From: Crambe crambe
Lineage: Eukaryota > Porifera > Demospongiae > Poecilosclerida > Crambeidae
Length of the DNA: 64,000 nt
Assembly (NCBI GenBank): GCA_963924555.1
Contig: OZ004591.1
Coordinates: forward strand, 682,001 to 746,000
Reading direction: 5' to 3'
Part shown: positions 18,399 to 33,754 of the stretch, piece after piece
How the letters are laid out: every line of letters starts with the position of its first letter
Numbering within the stretch: position 1 is the stretch's first letter
Notes under the pieces: generated by a model
What the model saw: the letters and a program-made list of their open reading frames with translations, nothing else
Databases searched by the model: none
What the model was told of the DNA's origin: nothing
Program-made: the position numbers and the translations under genes

Positions 18399-20494
18399 AC
18401 TATAGTATCTTGAACCTTGATTAAAACATAAATAATTGGCGAGCCCCCACCCCCTGCAACATTCACAGTGCAGTGCAGTGCGAACTTTGATTTCAGCATG
18501 ATTAATTTTCAGTATAAAGTGGCCCATTTTCACCGTGAATTTCAGCTATTGTGAATAGCTAGCGAGTTAAATTTGAAAATTTTTTCTTCAGTAAGATATT
18601 TTGGTGAAAATACTGAAGAATCAGTATGGTTGGAGGCTCTGCATTCATGTGTGCCAGCTAAATTGTGTTTCCTAAGGATACATGTGCAGTATTAATAAAG
18701 TTAGCACTGGCATTGGCACATACTTCTAAGTCATCTAGCACCATGTACTGGCATGTAGGCCTACATAATTAAATTATTGTGATAAACAATGTAATAGATT
18801 TGTATTATATCCATGTTGTTTTATCAGTGTCCCAAGCAGTCATGCATCGTCAGATCACCCCTATCAACTAGTACTCAAGCTACTAACTGGGCACGGTATA
18901 TGTAGCAAGTGGGAAGTGGATTAACTAGCCCCTCCCTCCATCTAGCTTAGCTGCCCTATGAAATTTTGGATGGATGAATGAACTGCAACTTCCTGTGTGA
19001 TCAAAGAAGAAACCATGATTTGTTTAAAATTCAGCTAACTGTATAGAGCATAGCCACTTTCTCATAGGTCTGTGTACATGATACTGTGAGGTATAATATC
19101 AATTTTTTTCAGGTGCATATTAACAGTGCTACAGTGATGGCTTCATACAATCCTCCACGCTTCAAACCAGACAGTGCCAGAAAATCAAGCTCAATTCCAG
19201 ACTGTCTGGACAGCAAACGCTCCAGTTTGGATCTACCTTTCTATCAATGGAACTGGAAGAGAGATATAATTCACCTGCCTTTGAGAAGCATATGAACACT
19301 GTGGCCGATTAATTTCACTCCCATAGAGTGCATTGTCAGAGAACTTTGCCAAGGGAGTAGAGGGAGAGGGTGCAAGGTGTCATTAATGCTATTCCTTGAG
19401 GTAGTTTAGCTAATAGCAAAGGTACCACACAGTGAGGGGTGGGGGCTGGGGAGAAGGGATAATTACTACTCATTAACATCAATTTAAAAAATCCTAAATG
19501 TGCTATACCTGGGCATGGGGCTTATGATATTTGCTTTGCTATTGGTGGGGTCTATATACAATGTGGAGAGCAAAATGCTGAGAAAAGCAATCAAGTTTGT
19601 TTACCCATATGCACAGTTCTGTCTTTAGGTAGCTACACCTTTCACCTGTTGACAGAGGAAACAGAAATTTTTACATCTTTAGCTAATCATCTGCAAATGA
19701 CTTTGGAATTAAGCTATTAGCTAATAATGGTAAAGAGTAATGAAAGTACTAACATGGGATGATGATCATGCTTTCAGCAATTGAATGTAGTATATGTACA
19801 GTTGATTTATATGGCCACTATGTGAGCTCACCTATTATAGCAAGATGATGAGTAATGATACAACCTGACCTCTTTGATCCTAATTACACAGCAGATGCAT
19901 GGGTGGGGCAGATAAGAGGAGGGAGGGGTAAGATGCGTAGTTTTTTTCAATGTGGTAGCCAAACATAATATAGCAGATGGTTAGAACCCCACCACTGGTA
20001 AAAACTATAGGTAACATGGGTGATTTAATTGGAATGACTAGAGTTCTTCCTTATTTGGAATGTCCTATAATTAGCATACTCTCTCCACCTATATTATTAG
20101 CTAAAAATAACACAATCATCAGTAGTAGCTATTAAAGAAATGTACACAAAAAGTAGAACATAACTAAGCCTGAAGTGTAGAACAACAATTCAGTATATCT
20201 TTGTAGTGAGATGAATAAATTAGAGAGAAACCATCCGAAGTCAGAGAATGAGATGCATACAAAATAGGAATAGTAGAGAATGCACAATGTAACTAATAGC
20301 TACTATAGGTAATTATTCATGGCTTTTCTTGTAGGTAAACATTTTGAGTGTTCTCACATTTGAGTGTCCTCATGATGAGAGAACACTATACAGTACTGCC
20401 AGTTGTTTGGCCTGGGAGTGGACAACCATCTGTACATAAAGGGTCAAATAGAATCCATAGCTAACATCTGATACGATCATCAAAGTTAACTCAC
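18399..20494. other. 2.1-kb interval upstream of R2, no supported gene
   Basis: No coding exon is convincing. A 69-codon plus-strand frame at 19086-19295, behind a T-rich AG, matches nothing I recognise. A stretch at about 19425-19570 (GAGGGGTGGGGGCTGGGGAG, then ATTACTACTCATTAA) resembles, in diverged form, the inverted KAR5 3' segment found in copy B. The interval may therefore hold an old, decayed unit. This interval lacks the KAR5-like copy that the unit pattern predicts before R3. Confidence 0.5.
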
Positions 20495-20752
20495 TTTCTT
20501 GGGGCGAATCACACTTATCAGCAATTTCTTGCTCTTCCAATTCCCTCAGAATTTGGACAATTTCAGTCTGTTTCTTCATCGTATAGAAAATGTCAACCAC
20601 ATTGTTGAGGCACTGAATATTGTCTGGATTGTTGGTACAGATTTCATCCAAACGATCTTCGCTGATTTCCACTTTCTCTCCAAATTCCTTCCACTTGTCA
20701 GCCATGGGGGCCAACAGACTGTACCAGTCATGCTCGTCTAGGCATCGAGCTT
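20495..20752 (-). CDS. Isolated death-fold domain exon
   Basis: A 258-base exon-like segment bounded by a good acceptor (CTTGTAG) and donor (GTGAGT), phase 1 at both ends. It encodes EARCLDEHDWYSLLAPMADK, then KWKEFGEKVEISEDRLDEI and ANNPDN-like TNNPDNIQCLNNVVDIF. The W-x-x-LA-x-KWKEFG-x-x-x-x-IS-x-x-LDEI-x-x-x-NP-D pattern is typical of death domains, which mediate homotypic assembly in apoptosis and innate immunity. No flanking exons, start codon or stop could be assigned within the 0.75 kb on either side. It may be a gene fragment, or one exon of a gene with unrecognised neighbours. Confidence 0.55.
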
Positions 20753-21521
20753 CTACAAGGTATGCATGCATGTGTGTATAGAGTCACTCAGTCTTAAAGG
20801 TGAAACCCAACATCCTGGACTGGACTGATATGGTAACATGTCTATACTGAATCCATCGATGCATGGGACAATGTGACTATCACAATAATCCATAGGAAAC
20901 TCATTCACACAATGGAAACAGATTGCAGGAAATGTATCTGTCAACATCTGCTTCCTACACAAGAGACAGTAGTCTGTCCATTCAAGGTCAGAAAAGTAGC
21001 ATATTGTGTGGAAGTGGTTTATATAACAGTCAAAAATTGTTTACCTTTTGTATTGAAAATATTACTGATCAAAGTGAAGTATATTACCTACAAAACATTA
21101 CTCTGTCTCATCAAAATATGAAATTGAAACGTATAATAACAAACACCTCCACATGTCATGCTCCATGTCATTAGTATACAGGATAAAGTTTTAATAAGGC
21201 AGTCGTTACAGCAATGTACACTTGAACCAGCTGTCTATTTGAAACTGTTGGATGGATGAATTCTCAGAGGGTTGACTACTTACATGCATAGCAGCCAGTG
21301 GTATGTGCTCACCTAGTGAATTGTTCTTTAGGAGCATGATTCAATCTCATATAACTTTAGACAATTCAACTTACAACTGCATGAACTATGAATGACAGTG
21401 CACTAGTAAATATTGTATGAACACAAATAACCACAAGGTAATAAAGAATAGGAAGTGACATCACAATAATCAGTCAACCACTATACAGTTGTCCACTGTG
21501 TCCAGAAACTCTAGCTAGTCA
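20753..21521. other. Interval between death-fold exon and R3, no supported gene
   Basis: AT-rich; short open frames on both strands show no family motif. From about 21330 on it is the shared 3' flank of the receptor unit (ATGATTCAATCTCATA, GACAGTGCACTAGTAAA). Confidence 0.5.
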
Positions 21522-24318
21522 CTATCTGACTTGTCCATAAGCAATGTTGTCTTTTAGTTCTAGTTGATCCTCCACTGATGTGCCTCCAGCATGAGGGGAG
21601 ATCTCTATGTCCTCATAGGTAGGAGCAGGTGGTGGTGGTCGATGGTCTTCCTGAGTCCTCCTCCATTTAGCACAGCAATACACAACCAGAACCCCACCAG
21701 CAATCCCTCCAATCAATCCAATAATGAAGAAACTGATGCTGCAAACTACCAATCAGAGAGCTTGTTACTACCTTTACAAAAGTTGTTACCACAGGACACA
21801 GAGAAGGGGCTTAATGCATAAAAGATCCACCTATACCAGAGAATAATGTCTATACCTCACCTATTATTATAGCAGTGAGTGGAGATTGTGTAGATCCTGG
21901 AGTTTGTGTAGTTATTCTTGTAGCAACATTTGCTCCAGTTGTTCCACTAGTTGCTCCACTGGTGGTGGTCACTGGGGCACAAATCACCCTCCTCAAGTTC
22001 AGTATTCGATCAACTGAGAGTAAGAATAAAATCCATTATATACGGATCAAAGGGAGTAATGCTCAAGAATAGTGAGGGGATCCCTGACTAACTTTACCTT
22101 CTCAAGTTATATGGATCAAAGGGAGTAATGCTTGAGAATACTGAGGGGAAGCATGTGGCCAGTCTATTCCCTGACTAACATTACCTTCTCCCGGTACTTC
22201 TCCAGAGACATTCCTTTCCTCTGAGTACTCGACTCGTCGACCAATGATCCCTGTTCCCTCCATGTGTGGAAACACAGTCACTTGATGAGTTCCAGTCCTG
22301 CTCAGTTGGAGGACGACAGCATTACAGGTGTCAGTTGACACACCCACAATCAGCTCATTCACACTGTCAATGGCACTGGATTGCACCATCACAACCATTC
22401 CTACTGCACTGGATTTGTTATATGAGCAGTTCACAAGCATCCTTAAGCCATCAGTCACCACAGAACAATCACTAATGCTTGCAGAGGATCGGTACACTGA
22501 TTGGTCAACTGCATCAATGAAGGGAACAAAGTTAAAAAGATGAAGCAACTCTCAAATACAAACCTACCTGTGTCATCACCAGATACAGATACATCAGTGG
22601 TGGTTGCTGGAAAGTTGATTCCTTGATTGAGAAGTTTATTACTTTCTACATCATATGCTGATATCATGTAATCTCCAGCAGCAATGTCACTAAATGTATT
22701 GGAATTGATGGAGGCAGTTCTGTTTAATATAATGGATATTGAATTGTTGAAGTCCACAACATTTCCACGGATGGGGATTAGTGTGAACAAGACACCCTGA
22801 GCCATGGTGTTCCTGGAGTAAGTGGCAGTCAAGTTAACACAGTTGGGAACATCACAGCTGTTGACCAGAGTGTTCTGCACACCAGTAGTCCCTATACACA
22901 CACCAGAGAACACATGGTCAACTTTCTTGCATGTATTGATTAGATGTAACTTACTTAATGTGATGGAAGAGGTACTCTGTCGACCAGCATTCTTCAGGAA
23001 AATGACTGCACTGAACACTCGGTTCAGAGAAAGCCTCCCTCTACTGCTAAATATTATGCCATTCGATGTTATTGTGCAATCAATAGTGAAGTTGGATGTT
23101 ATAGTAAATATGGTCACACGACATTGAGTTAGCCGCACCTGAAAGGATGATAATATTACAGATCAGTCATATTGGGAGCTGATTAAACCAGTTACTGTTG
23201 TAATCTGGTACTGGAAACTTCCATCAGGTTCTGTTTCAGCTTCAATGTCGGCTGATGTAACATTTGGTGGAGCTAGAAATAAGCGTTAAAGGACCTTATT
23301 TAAAAAGCCAGTCCCTTGCCACCAGCTAGGAAGTCATTACCAGTAGGAAACATTGCATTAGATGGTGGTCCATTCCTATTACAAAATCCATAAACTGGAG
23401 TAACAGTAACACTGCACCCATCACACTCATTCTGGTTAAAGATGTACTGAGTAGTGTTAATGCCACATTGTGACACTATCTCTCTTGAGAAGGAATCAGT
23501 GATGTTGACACAGTAGGTGATATTATGGTCGATGGTAGAAGGATTGAAGGACGTTGAAGCTTCCCAGGAGATAGTATAGAATGATCCATTAAAAACCACT
23601 ATCAGATCATCAACAGGATTTACAATTCCTAGTGCATATAGAGTAATAGAATGATAATTATCTCCATCTATGGCCCACCACTTACCCAAAACTCTTACTA
23701 CACTTTCCTGACGATTATCTCTGCTAACAAAACAACTTATAGTTGAGCCATTGAAGTTAATAGAGGATATGAATGTGAGCGAACTTTGAAATGGGTCCAC
23801 ACTGTTGTTCTCTACTTGTAATATAAATGGAGGTACTTGTTTATTGACTGCACTCTCAGGAAGAACTGCTTCATTTCGAAGAAGGGTTCCAGAGACCCTC
23901 CATACATGAACAGTATTAGACACATTACAGATGTAGGTGACATTTGTGTCAACACAAGATGCACCTTCCATATCTCCTCTTTCAACAATTGTTCGAAGTT
24001 CACCTGAGAAACCACAGAGAATTGACAGAGTGAAAAATTAACTTTTTTGGTGATGTAACAAACGTATGCCAATCAAATCCTTTGGGCAGCACTGTTTTCA
24101 CCAAAGTGAACTAGCTAGGCTTACTTCAAAGATAAGGAATTAATGGTTCCCTAAGTGCGGACATACGTACTGCCCAAAAGAACCTCCCACTAGATTACTC
24201 ATTCAGGCGGCTCTCTACAGGTTTTCGTGTAATCAGACTCACCTATTGTCTGACTAAGACCCACTTGAAGGTATAATGCGAAGACTAGCGCTCCCAGAAC
24301 ACAGTGGAGACTCTTCAT
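21522..24318 (-). CDS. Ig/FN3-like single-pass receptor with ITIM-like tail, copy R3
   Basis: The cleanest copy of the family. The signal exon (24243-24318) starts MKSLHCVLGALVFALYLQVG. The Ig-like exon at 23686-24003 (318 bases, phase 1-1) has the Cys pair in VDTNVTYICN and GSTISCFVSR. The FN3-like exon (about 23345-23631) has GSFYTISWEASTSFNPSTID and CDGCSVTVTPVYGFCNRNG. Then come a short exon APPNVTSADIEAE (about 23192-23272), a VRLTQCRVTIFTITSNF exon (about 22955-23140), GVQNTLVNSCDVPNCVNLTA (about 22570-22892) and VDQSVYRSSASISDC (about 22184-22516). A stalk exon follows that is longer than in the other copies, then the membrane/tail exon (21522-21745). Many NxS/T sites. The tail has RPPPPAP, PTYEDIEI and NIAYGQVR. 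Estimated 650-700 residues. Its Ig exon is of the R1 type. Confidence 0.78.
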
Positions 24319-24469
24319 GCTGACTTCTTCGATAGCAACTGAACGCCACGATTCTAATTTTAAATTTCCTGCCTACCAGTAGGAGACCATGCCCAGTAGA
24401 ACCTCCTCCCATTAGTTGAGTCAATCAATCAATTTTAGCAATGTAGCTAAAGCCCAAAGGGCATATGCA
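24319..24469. other. Upstream flank of R3
   Basis: Near-copy of the R1 upstream flank (12459-12600), including the (AATC) run. No gene. Confidence 0.5.
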
Positions 24470-25430
24470 AAATAAAACAGGGGGGAAAAAAATGTCAGGT
24501 GACTGAGGGAGGCTAGCTACTCAGGTGTAACATAAAAATGATTTATAAACAAGTGTCAAGTCGGGTTCTGGTGATATCAGAGCAGAGAGGATCCTGTCCA
24601 CATTCATGAGAGAAGAGTGAGTTGCGATATAGTGCTCAAAGTACGAATTGCCCTCCAAATCTGACACATCACATCTAGTAGCCCTGCCAGAGTGATGTCG
24701 GGGCAGTTTCAAGATTCAACGGCCAATCTCAGCTTGGAACTTTTCCAATAGGGATTCAGTCATGTACCAGTTTTCACTCCCAAATAGCAGGACTGGGACG
24801 ACACAAGTTTCGAAGATGGCTCTACCAGAGAGAGGGTTTAGCTTTCCCTGGAAACCACCCATTGCTCCAAATGCAAAGAAGCTGCTCCTTGCCCGTCCAA
24901 TTGCAGAGTCAATTGACTTGTCTGCTGACAGGTCCCAGGACTACCAATAACTTGGCAGATAAGTCTGCAATGCTGTGATTGAGTCAGAAGTAGTCCCAAC
25001 TACATTTAAGCAGGGCATGCTGATCCCAGTCTACAAGGGCCATGGTAAGGACCCCTTGAACACTAACAGTTATCGTGGGATAACACTCACCTCTGTCCTT
25101 GCAAAAACCATGGAGCGGCTAGTGCTACTCAGACTCCAGCCCACCCTTACTGAACAAGGAATTCCCCATAGGAACCAAACGGGCTTCGTGAAAAACAACT
25201 CGTGTGCAGATGCCACCTCTCCACCTTTGAAACAGTCTCCAAGTTTGCATGGGAAGGAGACTGTACTTCTTCGATCTGCAAAAAGCTTCAAATGCTCTAT
25301 CCCTGAATGCATCTAAATGCGAAGTAGTGGTTGTCTCATCCCAGAGTGCAACCACTGAGCCAATTTGCACAGTCAAGGGACAGCCTCTCTCTCCAGTTGC
25401 CTTAGCAGTAATGATTGACCGGTTTATGAT
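24470..25430 (+). mobile_element. LINE reverse-transcriptase fragment, second copy in opposite internal order
   Basis: Plus-strand RT sequence: APNAKKLLLARPIAESI, VIESEVVPTTFKQGMLIPVY, NTNSYRGITLTSVLAKTMER, QTGFVKNNSCADAT, then a jump to SNALSLNASKCEVVVVSSQ. The middle of the RT (from the AYDSV block to the catalytic box) is missing. Compared with the copy at 12657-13800, the first RT part is in the opposite orientation relative to the flanks. The left edge, 24520-24686, encodes on the minus strand a LEGNSYFEHYIATHSSLMNV segment shared with 12670-12800. It sits between the diverging 5' ends of R3 and KAR5-like copy C. Confidence 0.8.
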
Positions 25431-25440
25431 CCATGCATGA

Positions 25441-26170
25441 ATCGATTTGCACGCTCACTTGTTCCGAGCCACGCTTCAGAATCTGGTAAAGAGAGAAAGA
25501 GAGCTATACCAGCTAGTGGAATGGGCGAAGGTGGAATCTTGCTGGCAGAAAGCAATGGGAGAATTAGATGCAACCTGCAATGGTCTGAACACAGACCAAC
25601 ACTGCAGACTTGCAGTAGCTTTTGCCAACTGCCACCTTCTAAAATCCGGATTCACAGCACATTCACGTGACAAATCAATGAGTGTCCATGCATATGCCTG
25701 TACCAACAATGATGGATGAAAGGGCATTTGACACATATACGAAATTTTACTTACAAGCTGTGCAGACATGCAACTTTTGAAGATGGAGATTTGGAATAAA
25801 AAGACAGAAAGACTTCTGCATACAGCAAATGATGCATTTAAGAAACTGGAGGAGGCAGAACAACAAAGATCTCAAAGAAGCTAACAGAAATACATGAAAT
25901 GTTGGTCTCCATGAAAGATAGAGGTATGTATGAATAGCTACATTTAGATGTACATTGTCCTATAGTAATGGCCTAGACCCAAAAAGCAAATGTTATGCTC
26001 TGATATATTCAATGCCTTAGGATCTACAAAATTAATAGATGTATTTTCTTAATGAGTAATAATTAGCGTTCTCTCTTCCCCAGCTCCCAGCCCTCACCCC
26101 CTCCTCCCTCCGAAAAGAAATAAAAAGCAAAAAAGAAGTGAAGTGACACTTCAAATTGATTAAGGAATAA
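25441..26170 (+). pseudogene. KAR5/Brambleberry-like copy C, truncated
   Basis: Begins inside the signal peptide (SLVPSHASES) at the LINE border, so no start codon remains in frame. The Cys-rich domain (RELYQLVEWAKVESCWQKAM, CNGLNTDQHCRL, VAFANCHLLKSGF) is readable to about 25700, where an extra base and other changes shift the frame. From about 25870 the coiled coil is joined directly to the exon-2 end (ISKKLTEIHEMLVSMKDR), deleting both membrane segments. The 3' flank to about 26170 is collinear with copy A. Clearly non-functional as a KAR5 protein. Confidence 0.82.
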
Positions 26171-26298
26171 TTAATTCTTATTCCAGTAATTATTGTTAAT
26201 GTGATAAGTGGAAGATACAGTTTTTTTTTGTTTTGTTTGTTTGTTTGTCTGCATAGTTACTACTTACTATTATAGATTTAAAAATTAACATTTTATTT

Positions 26299-26330
<32 letters not shown>

Positions 26331-26523
26331 TTCATCTGTTGTATCATCATGATTCAATCTCATAGACAACTCAACACTTACAATGAACTATGAATGACAG
26401 TGCACTAGTAAATATTATATGAACACAAATAACCACAAGGTAATAAAGAATAGGAAGTGACATCACAATAATCAGTCAACCACTATACAGTTGTCCATTG
26501 TGTCCAGACACTCTAACTAGTCA

Positions 26524-27998
26524 CTATCTGACTTGTCCATAAGCAATGTTGTCCTTCAGTTCTAGTTGATTCTCCACTGATGTGCCTCCAGCATGAGGGG
26601 ATATCTCTATGTCCTCATAGGTAGGAGCAGGTGGTGGTGGTCGATGGTCTTCCTGAGTCCTCTGCCACTTACTTTGGGACTTTTTCATACAGGTAGTGAT
26701 AACAACAAGCATGAGAATCCCTGTTAGTCCACCAAGCACTGCCACAACCACCAACAGTTGATCTATTTTATAAAACTCTATTCAAATTGAATGTTAACTG
26801 ATGCTAATAATTTACCTCTGCTTTTTCTGAATTTCTGGCTCTCAAACTGATCTAGACCTCTTGTTTGCACTAATAATTATTGAGTTGGATAATGACAAAT
26901 AAGAATGCAGTAACTGCAATTAATTTACCTATACTTTCATTGCCATTGCTACAAGTTGTGTTCATATTGAGCTGCAGGTGTGTAGCTAAAACAAACATCA
27001 TAATGTTATCATAATCCCAACCATTTCCCAAGAATTTTCTTTAATTGTTATGATAGCTAGCAGTCCCATAGAGAAAAGAAAACTACCAATCATCTTTTTT
27101 TCTGATAGATTCTTTCCTTCGGGCATAGATGTCATAGCCTCGACCTGGATCCAATAGGTTAGGTTCCTTTCTAATAGTCCTTCAGAGATATCTTCCTCCA
27201 CTTGTTCTTTTCCCATGTATACCGTGGGACCCTGGGAAGCAATGGTGTTCTCATCTCTGTCCATTATCAATATAGTATAATTAACTGACTGGTCCACACA
27301 CTGCTCTGGCACCTGCATGCATCAAACAATGTAGTCAACACAACAGCAACTCTTTAGCTTGCAAGTTACCTCAAATATAACTCTTGCAAACCAGTCTCCA
27401 TCCAAGTCTGCATAAATTTTAGTTTGTCTAATTTGTGTAATAGCAGAAGGAAGAGCTGCATTATACAGTCATAATTATTATCATCATACATGGTAGGATA
27501 TAGCCTGGTACCTAAGCATGAAACTACTAATAAGTAAGCTGTTCTTCTCCAAAATTGCCGATCAAAGTTGCAGATACACTCAATGGAGGTATTATTCCTA
27601 TCAACTTCTGCAGGGATTATAACTGTTAAGTTGTTCTCTCTTCGGATAAATATATAGGGTGGAAAAATAGGGATATATTCCTCGAATGGTTCTTTATTTA
27701 TCAACCAGTAGGTGCGACGACATGATTGAGTTCGACAATGAAATGAAGCATTTTTCCCTGAAAGGACATTTTGATTTTCTGGTCCTTCAAGAAAAGTAGG
27801 CACTATTAGGAGAGATAAAGATAATGCAATTATTAGGCCAGTGTTAATAATATTCATGTTAACCACCTGCATTGGAAAATTGGCAGCTGGCAGCTGCAGA
27901 GTCATTAAAACTGGTAACTTACTTTGTCCCACAGAAAAAAAAGGTATCGCTATCAGAGAAAAAAAAGTTGTTGCTATCATCCTAGTTTTTTTAGCCAC
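26524..27998 (-). CDS. Short Ig-like receptor R4, divergent ectodomain on the shared ITIM-like tail
   Basis: Six coding exons fit: signal 27923-27998 (MAKKTRMIATTFFSLIAIPF), Ig-like 27512-27784 (Cys in ASFHCRTQSC and TSIECICNF), about 27371-27455 (ALPSAITQIRQTKIYADLDG), FN3-like about 27087-27313 (CVDQSVNYTILIMDRDE, LTYWIQVEAMTSMPEG), a short stalk about 26929-26984, and a last exon with a membrane helix (LLVVVAVLGGLTGILMLVV) plus tail, about 26524-26762. The ectodomain and membrane helix are not alignable by eye to R1-R3 and R5. From KWQRTQEDH to the stop, however, the tail is the same, including RPPPPAP, PTYEDIEI and NIAYGQVR. The changeover lies inside one exon. About 330 residues, all exons open. 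Converges on KAR5-like copy C. Confidence 0.72.
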
Positions 27999-28772
27999 TG
28001 ATCAGTAATAGGCCAGTGCCGCTATAATAGTTTCCTAGTTTCCTGTCCATTAAGATTGGGAGGCTTTATTGCTTCATTGTTTATCTGACTTCATCATTTC
28101 CCAAGAGTTATATTATGAAGCAGGTATTTTCCAAACACAAGCAACTCTTCTGTGCAGTAGCAGTAATAATCATTTTTGATGTGATAATGTGGCTAGGAAA
28201 TATGCAACGTAGGTACGTGGGTGTTACAGTGCACAGGATACAAATTATAGTTTTTATAGCATGAAATAAAATAAACATAGTGAGGGTTTAGAGATATCCA
28301 AGTTGGTTGAGCTTATGCAAGCCTGTGTATTGCAGCAGGTAGATAAAGTTCAATTACCGGACACTTTTTCTGGCATCTGGTTTAGGTAGCCCATTGAAAA
28401 CCGACTCAGAATTCTGACTTTCAGTCATGTTTATGAAGGGAAAAAATTTATGCTAAATAAAAAGGCCATATAGGGTTAGTCTGTACTTTTACCTGTAGCA
28501 GTTTCTGTGAACAAACATCCATATATGATGCCTTCAATAATAATCCCTACATCACTGCCTCCCACCAAGCTGCTTTAATTCATGTCAGTGTAAAATGTGT
28601 TCTGCTTGGTTTGCGCAGTTCCCTACAGCGCCCTGTTCTGTAGTCTGGCGTCGCCAGCCCAGGTTTTCTTCTTTTTGGGGGGGAGGGGGAAGAAAAGTGG
28701 TCTGCTATCATTAACTACTTGTGACGCCCGCGCGCTCTCTCAAAAATAATTTCAAGAGCAATATTATACATA
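27999..28772. other. Interval upstream of R4, no supported gene
   Basis: No open frame with recognisable motifs. A GC-richer patch with a G-run at about 28675-28690 is followed by a CGCGCGCTCTC stretch. It may be part of a small mobile element, but no ends were identified. Confidence 0.45.
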
Positions 28773-29138
28773 TGAATGCAAAAAATTTCTTCTAAATAAA
28801 AAGTGAAGTAGGGATAGCAGTAAAATTTAGCTGCATTCCTATCACTCCTACCCCTCCTAAAATTTCAATATCCACGCCTCCTTAGGAGTGAAGTAGGAAT
28901 AGTAGTTTTGTAATAATATTATTGCTGTGATTCTTGAGTTTGGTGATGGGTACGGGTAAGGGGTTACTTGACTCACTTATTGCTGAAGGGGGAGTGAAGA
29001 GTAGGGATTTAAGTTGGGTGTATATAGCTATGGGCGTGGATATTGAAATTTTAGGAGGGGTAGGAGTGATAGGAATGCAGCTAAATTTTACTGCTATCCC
29101 TACTTCACTTTTTATTTAGAAGAAATTTTTTGCATTCA
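28773..29138. mobile_element. Foldback element with perfect 106-bp inverted arms
   Basis: The left arm, 28773-28878 (starts TGAATGCAAAAAATTTCTTC, ends ATATCCACGCC), is the exact reverse complement of the right arm, 29033-29138, by base-by-base reading. The central 154 bp is unique and encodes nothing. This is the structure of a MITE or other foldback transposon. No target-site duplication is evident at the ends. Perfect arm identity suggests recent insertion or arm homogenisation. Confidence 0.82.
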
Positions 29139-29787
29139 CTTGTTTCCATTCTTTTTCTTTGTAATTAGCTATATAAATTGAAATGTTCCTCTTTGGTAAG
29201 TACATAGCACTGGATATGGAAGATAACAATACTTGTGTATTATTCATATTCATAAGAAGTAGTTATTTCCAAATATATGCTAAGAAAAGCTCAATGATTA
29301 ATTTTGAATGTTATATTCGTCAGGGATGATTGACTGATGAAGAGGCTTCAATATCTTCACTTGGCAGAGAATGAGAAGGTGCAGTGGTGAAGAAGAACCT
29401 GAAGAAATGAATGGCTGCACTTAGCTAATACCCATGCAAATTTCATAATTATTGGTGTTTTCTTTTTTTAATTAATGTGTGTGGGCATGTGCAATAAGGA
29501 GTGATTGGGCAGTTTTTGTATTGTAAGTACCTTCTCGTGCATGCCTGCTGAGGGTTAATTTGCAATCGGTATTGTTTGCAAGCATAGGACTGAAGAATGT
29601 TTTGTTGTCTTGAGGGAGGAGAGTATGACTGACATGAAGGATGAGTAGCTATCTGGATGATGTAATTGTAAGAGCAGTGAATGTGATAATTCTACATACA
29701 TGTAGTTGCTCACCTTCTGGGATGGGGCGCACAGCTGGAGGTGGGACTGGATGATGTAATTGTGAGAGTGGAGAAATTTCCATAGTT
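29139..29787. other. Interval between foldback element and KAR5-like copy D, no supported gene
   Basis: AT-rich; a short direct duplication (TGGATGATGTAATTGTGAGAG / TGTAAGAGCAG) occurs near 29653 and 29748. Nothing else is supported. Confidence 0.45.
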
Positions 29788-30432
29788 ACGGTAATTGTGA
29801 TATTCTTCCTTCCTCATTTTGGATACAGCCGGCCTTGCCTCGTGCTCATCTTCCTGGGGGAGCAAGGAGTGGAGACTCTGATCCCAGTAACAACAGACCA
29901 CATAGTAAGTTTAAATTGTCAAATGTCAATAATAATTGCTATGTCTTGTATGTATGCACACACAATCCGGCTAGCCACCACATACTGTTAATAGTATTAT
30001 ATTATACAGGCATTCTATCGGTGGATAAGGATGTGTCGGTACTCTGCAATCACTACTGGCTGTGTGGTGTATTTGTGGGCCCTCGTTTTGTACCTGTGGA
30101 GACGGAGATATCAAGGCAATTCTCAACAGGAGATCTCAAAGAAACTAACAGAGATACATGAAATGTTGGTCTCCATGAAAGATAGAGGTATGTAGGAATA
30201 GCTACATTTGAATGTACATTGTCCTATAGTAATGGCCTAGACCCAAAAAGCAAATGTTATGCTCTAACATATTCAATGCCTTAGGGTCTACAAAATTAAT
30301 AGATGTATTTTCTTAATGAGTAATAATTAGCGTTCTCTCTTCCCCAGCTCCCAAGCCCTCACCCCCTCCTCCCTCCGAAAAGAAATAAAAAGCAAAAAAG
30401 AGGTGAAGTGATACTTCAAATTGATTAAGGAA
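29788..30432 (+). pseudogene. KAR5/Brambleberry-like copy D, 3' half only
   Basis: Homology to copy A begins abruptly at GTAATTGTGATATTCTTCCT (exon 1, first membrane segment) and continues through the intron, exon 2 (AFYRWIRMCRYSAITTGC to ISKKLTEIHEMLVSMKDR) and the last exon region. The signal peptide, Cys-rich domain and coiled coil are absent, so there is no start codon for the family protein. It is very similar to copy A, including the ETLIPVTTDH reading and intron sequence. This fits a recent duplication of the A/R1 unit into the D/R5 position. Confidence 0.83.
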
Positions 30433-30794
30433 TAATTAATTCTTATTCCAGTAATTATTGTTAATGTGATAAGTGGAAGATACAGTTTGTTTTTTTTGTT
30501 TTGTTTGTTTGTTTGTCTGCATAGTTACTACTTACTATTATAGATTTAAAAATTAACATTTTATTTATTTATTTATTTATTTTTATTTACTTATTTATTT
30601 ATTCATCTGTTGTATCATCATGATTCAATCTCATAGACAACTCAACACTTACAATGAACTATGAATGACAGTGCACTAGTAAATATTATATGAACACAAA
30701 TAACCACAAGGTAATAAAGAATAGGAAGTGACATCACAATAATCAGTCAACCACTATACAGTTGTCCACTGTGTCCAGACACTCTAGCTAGTCA

Positions 30795-33754
<2,960 letters not shown>

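Noticed and set aside
19086-19295. 69-codon plus-strand frame behind a T-rich AG
   Set aside because: No recognisable motif, no partner exons; kept only as a note in the interval entry.
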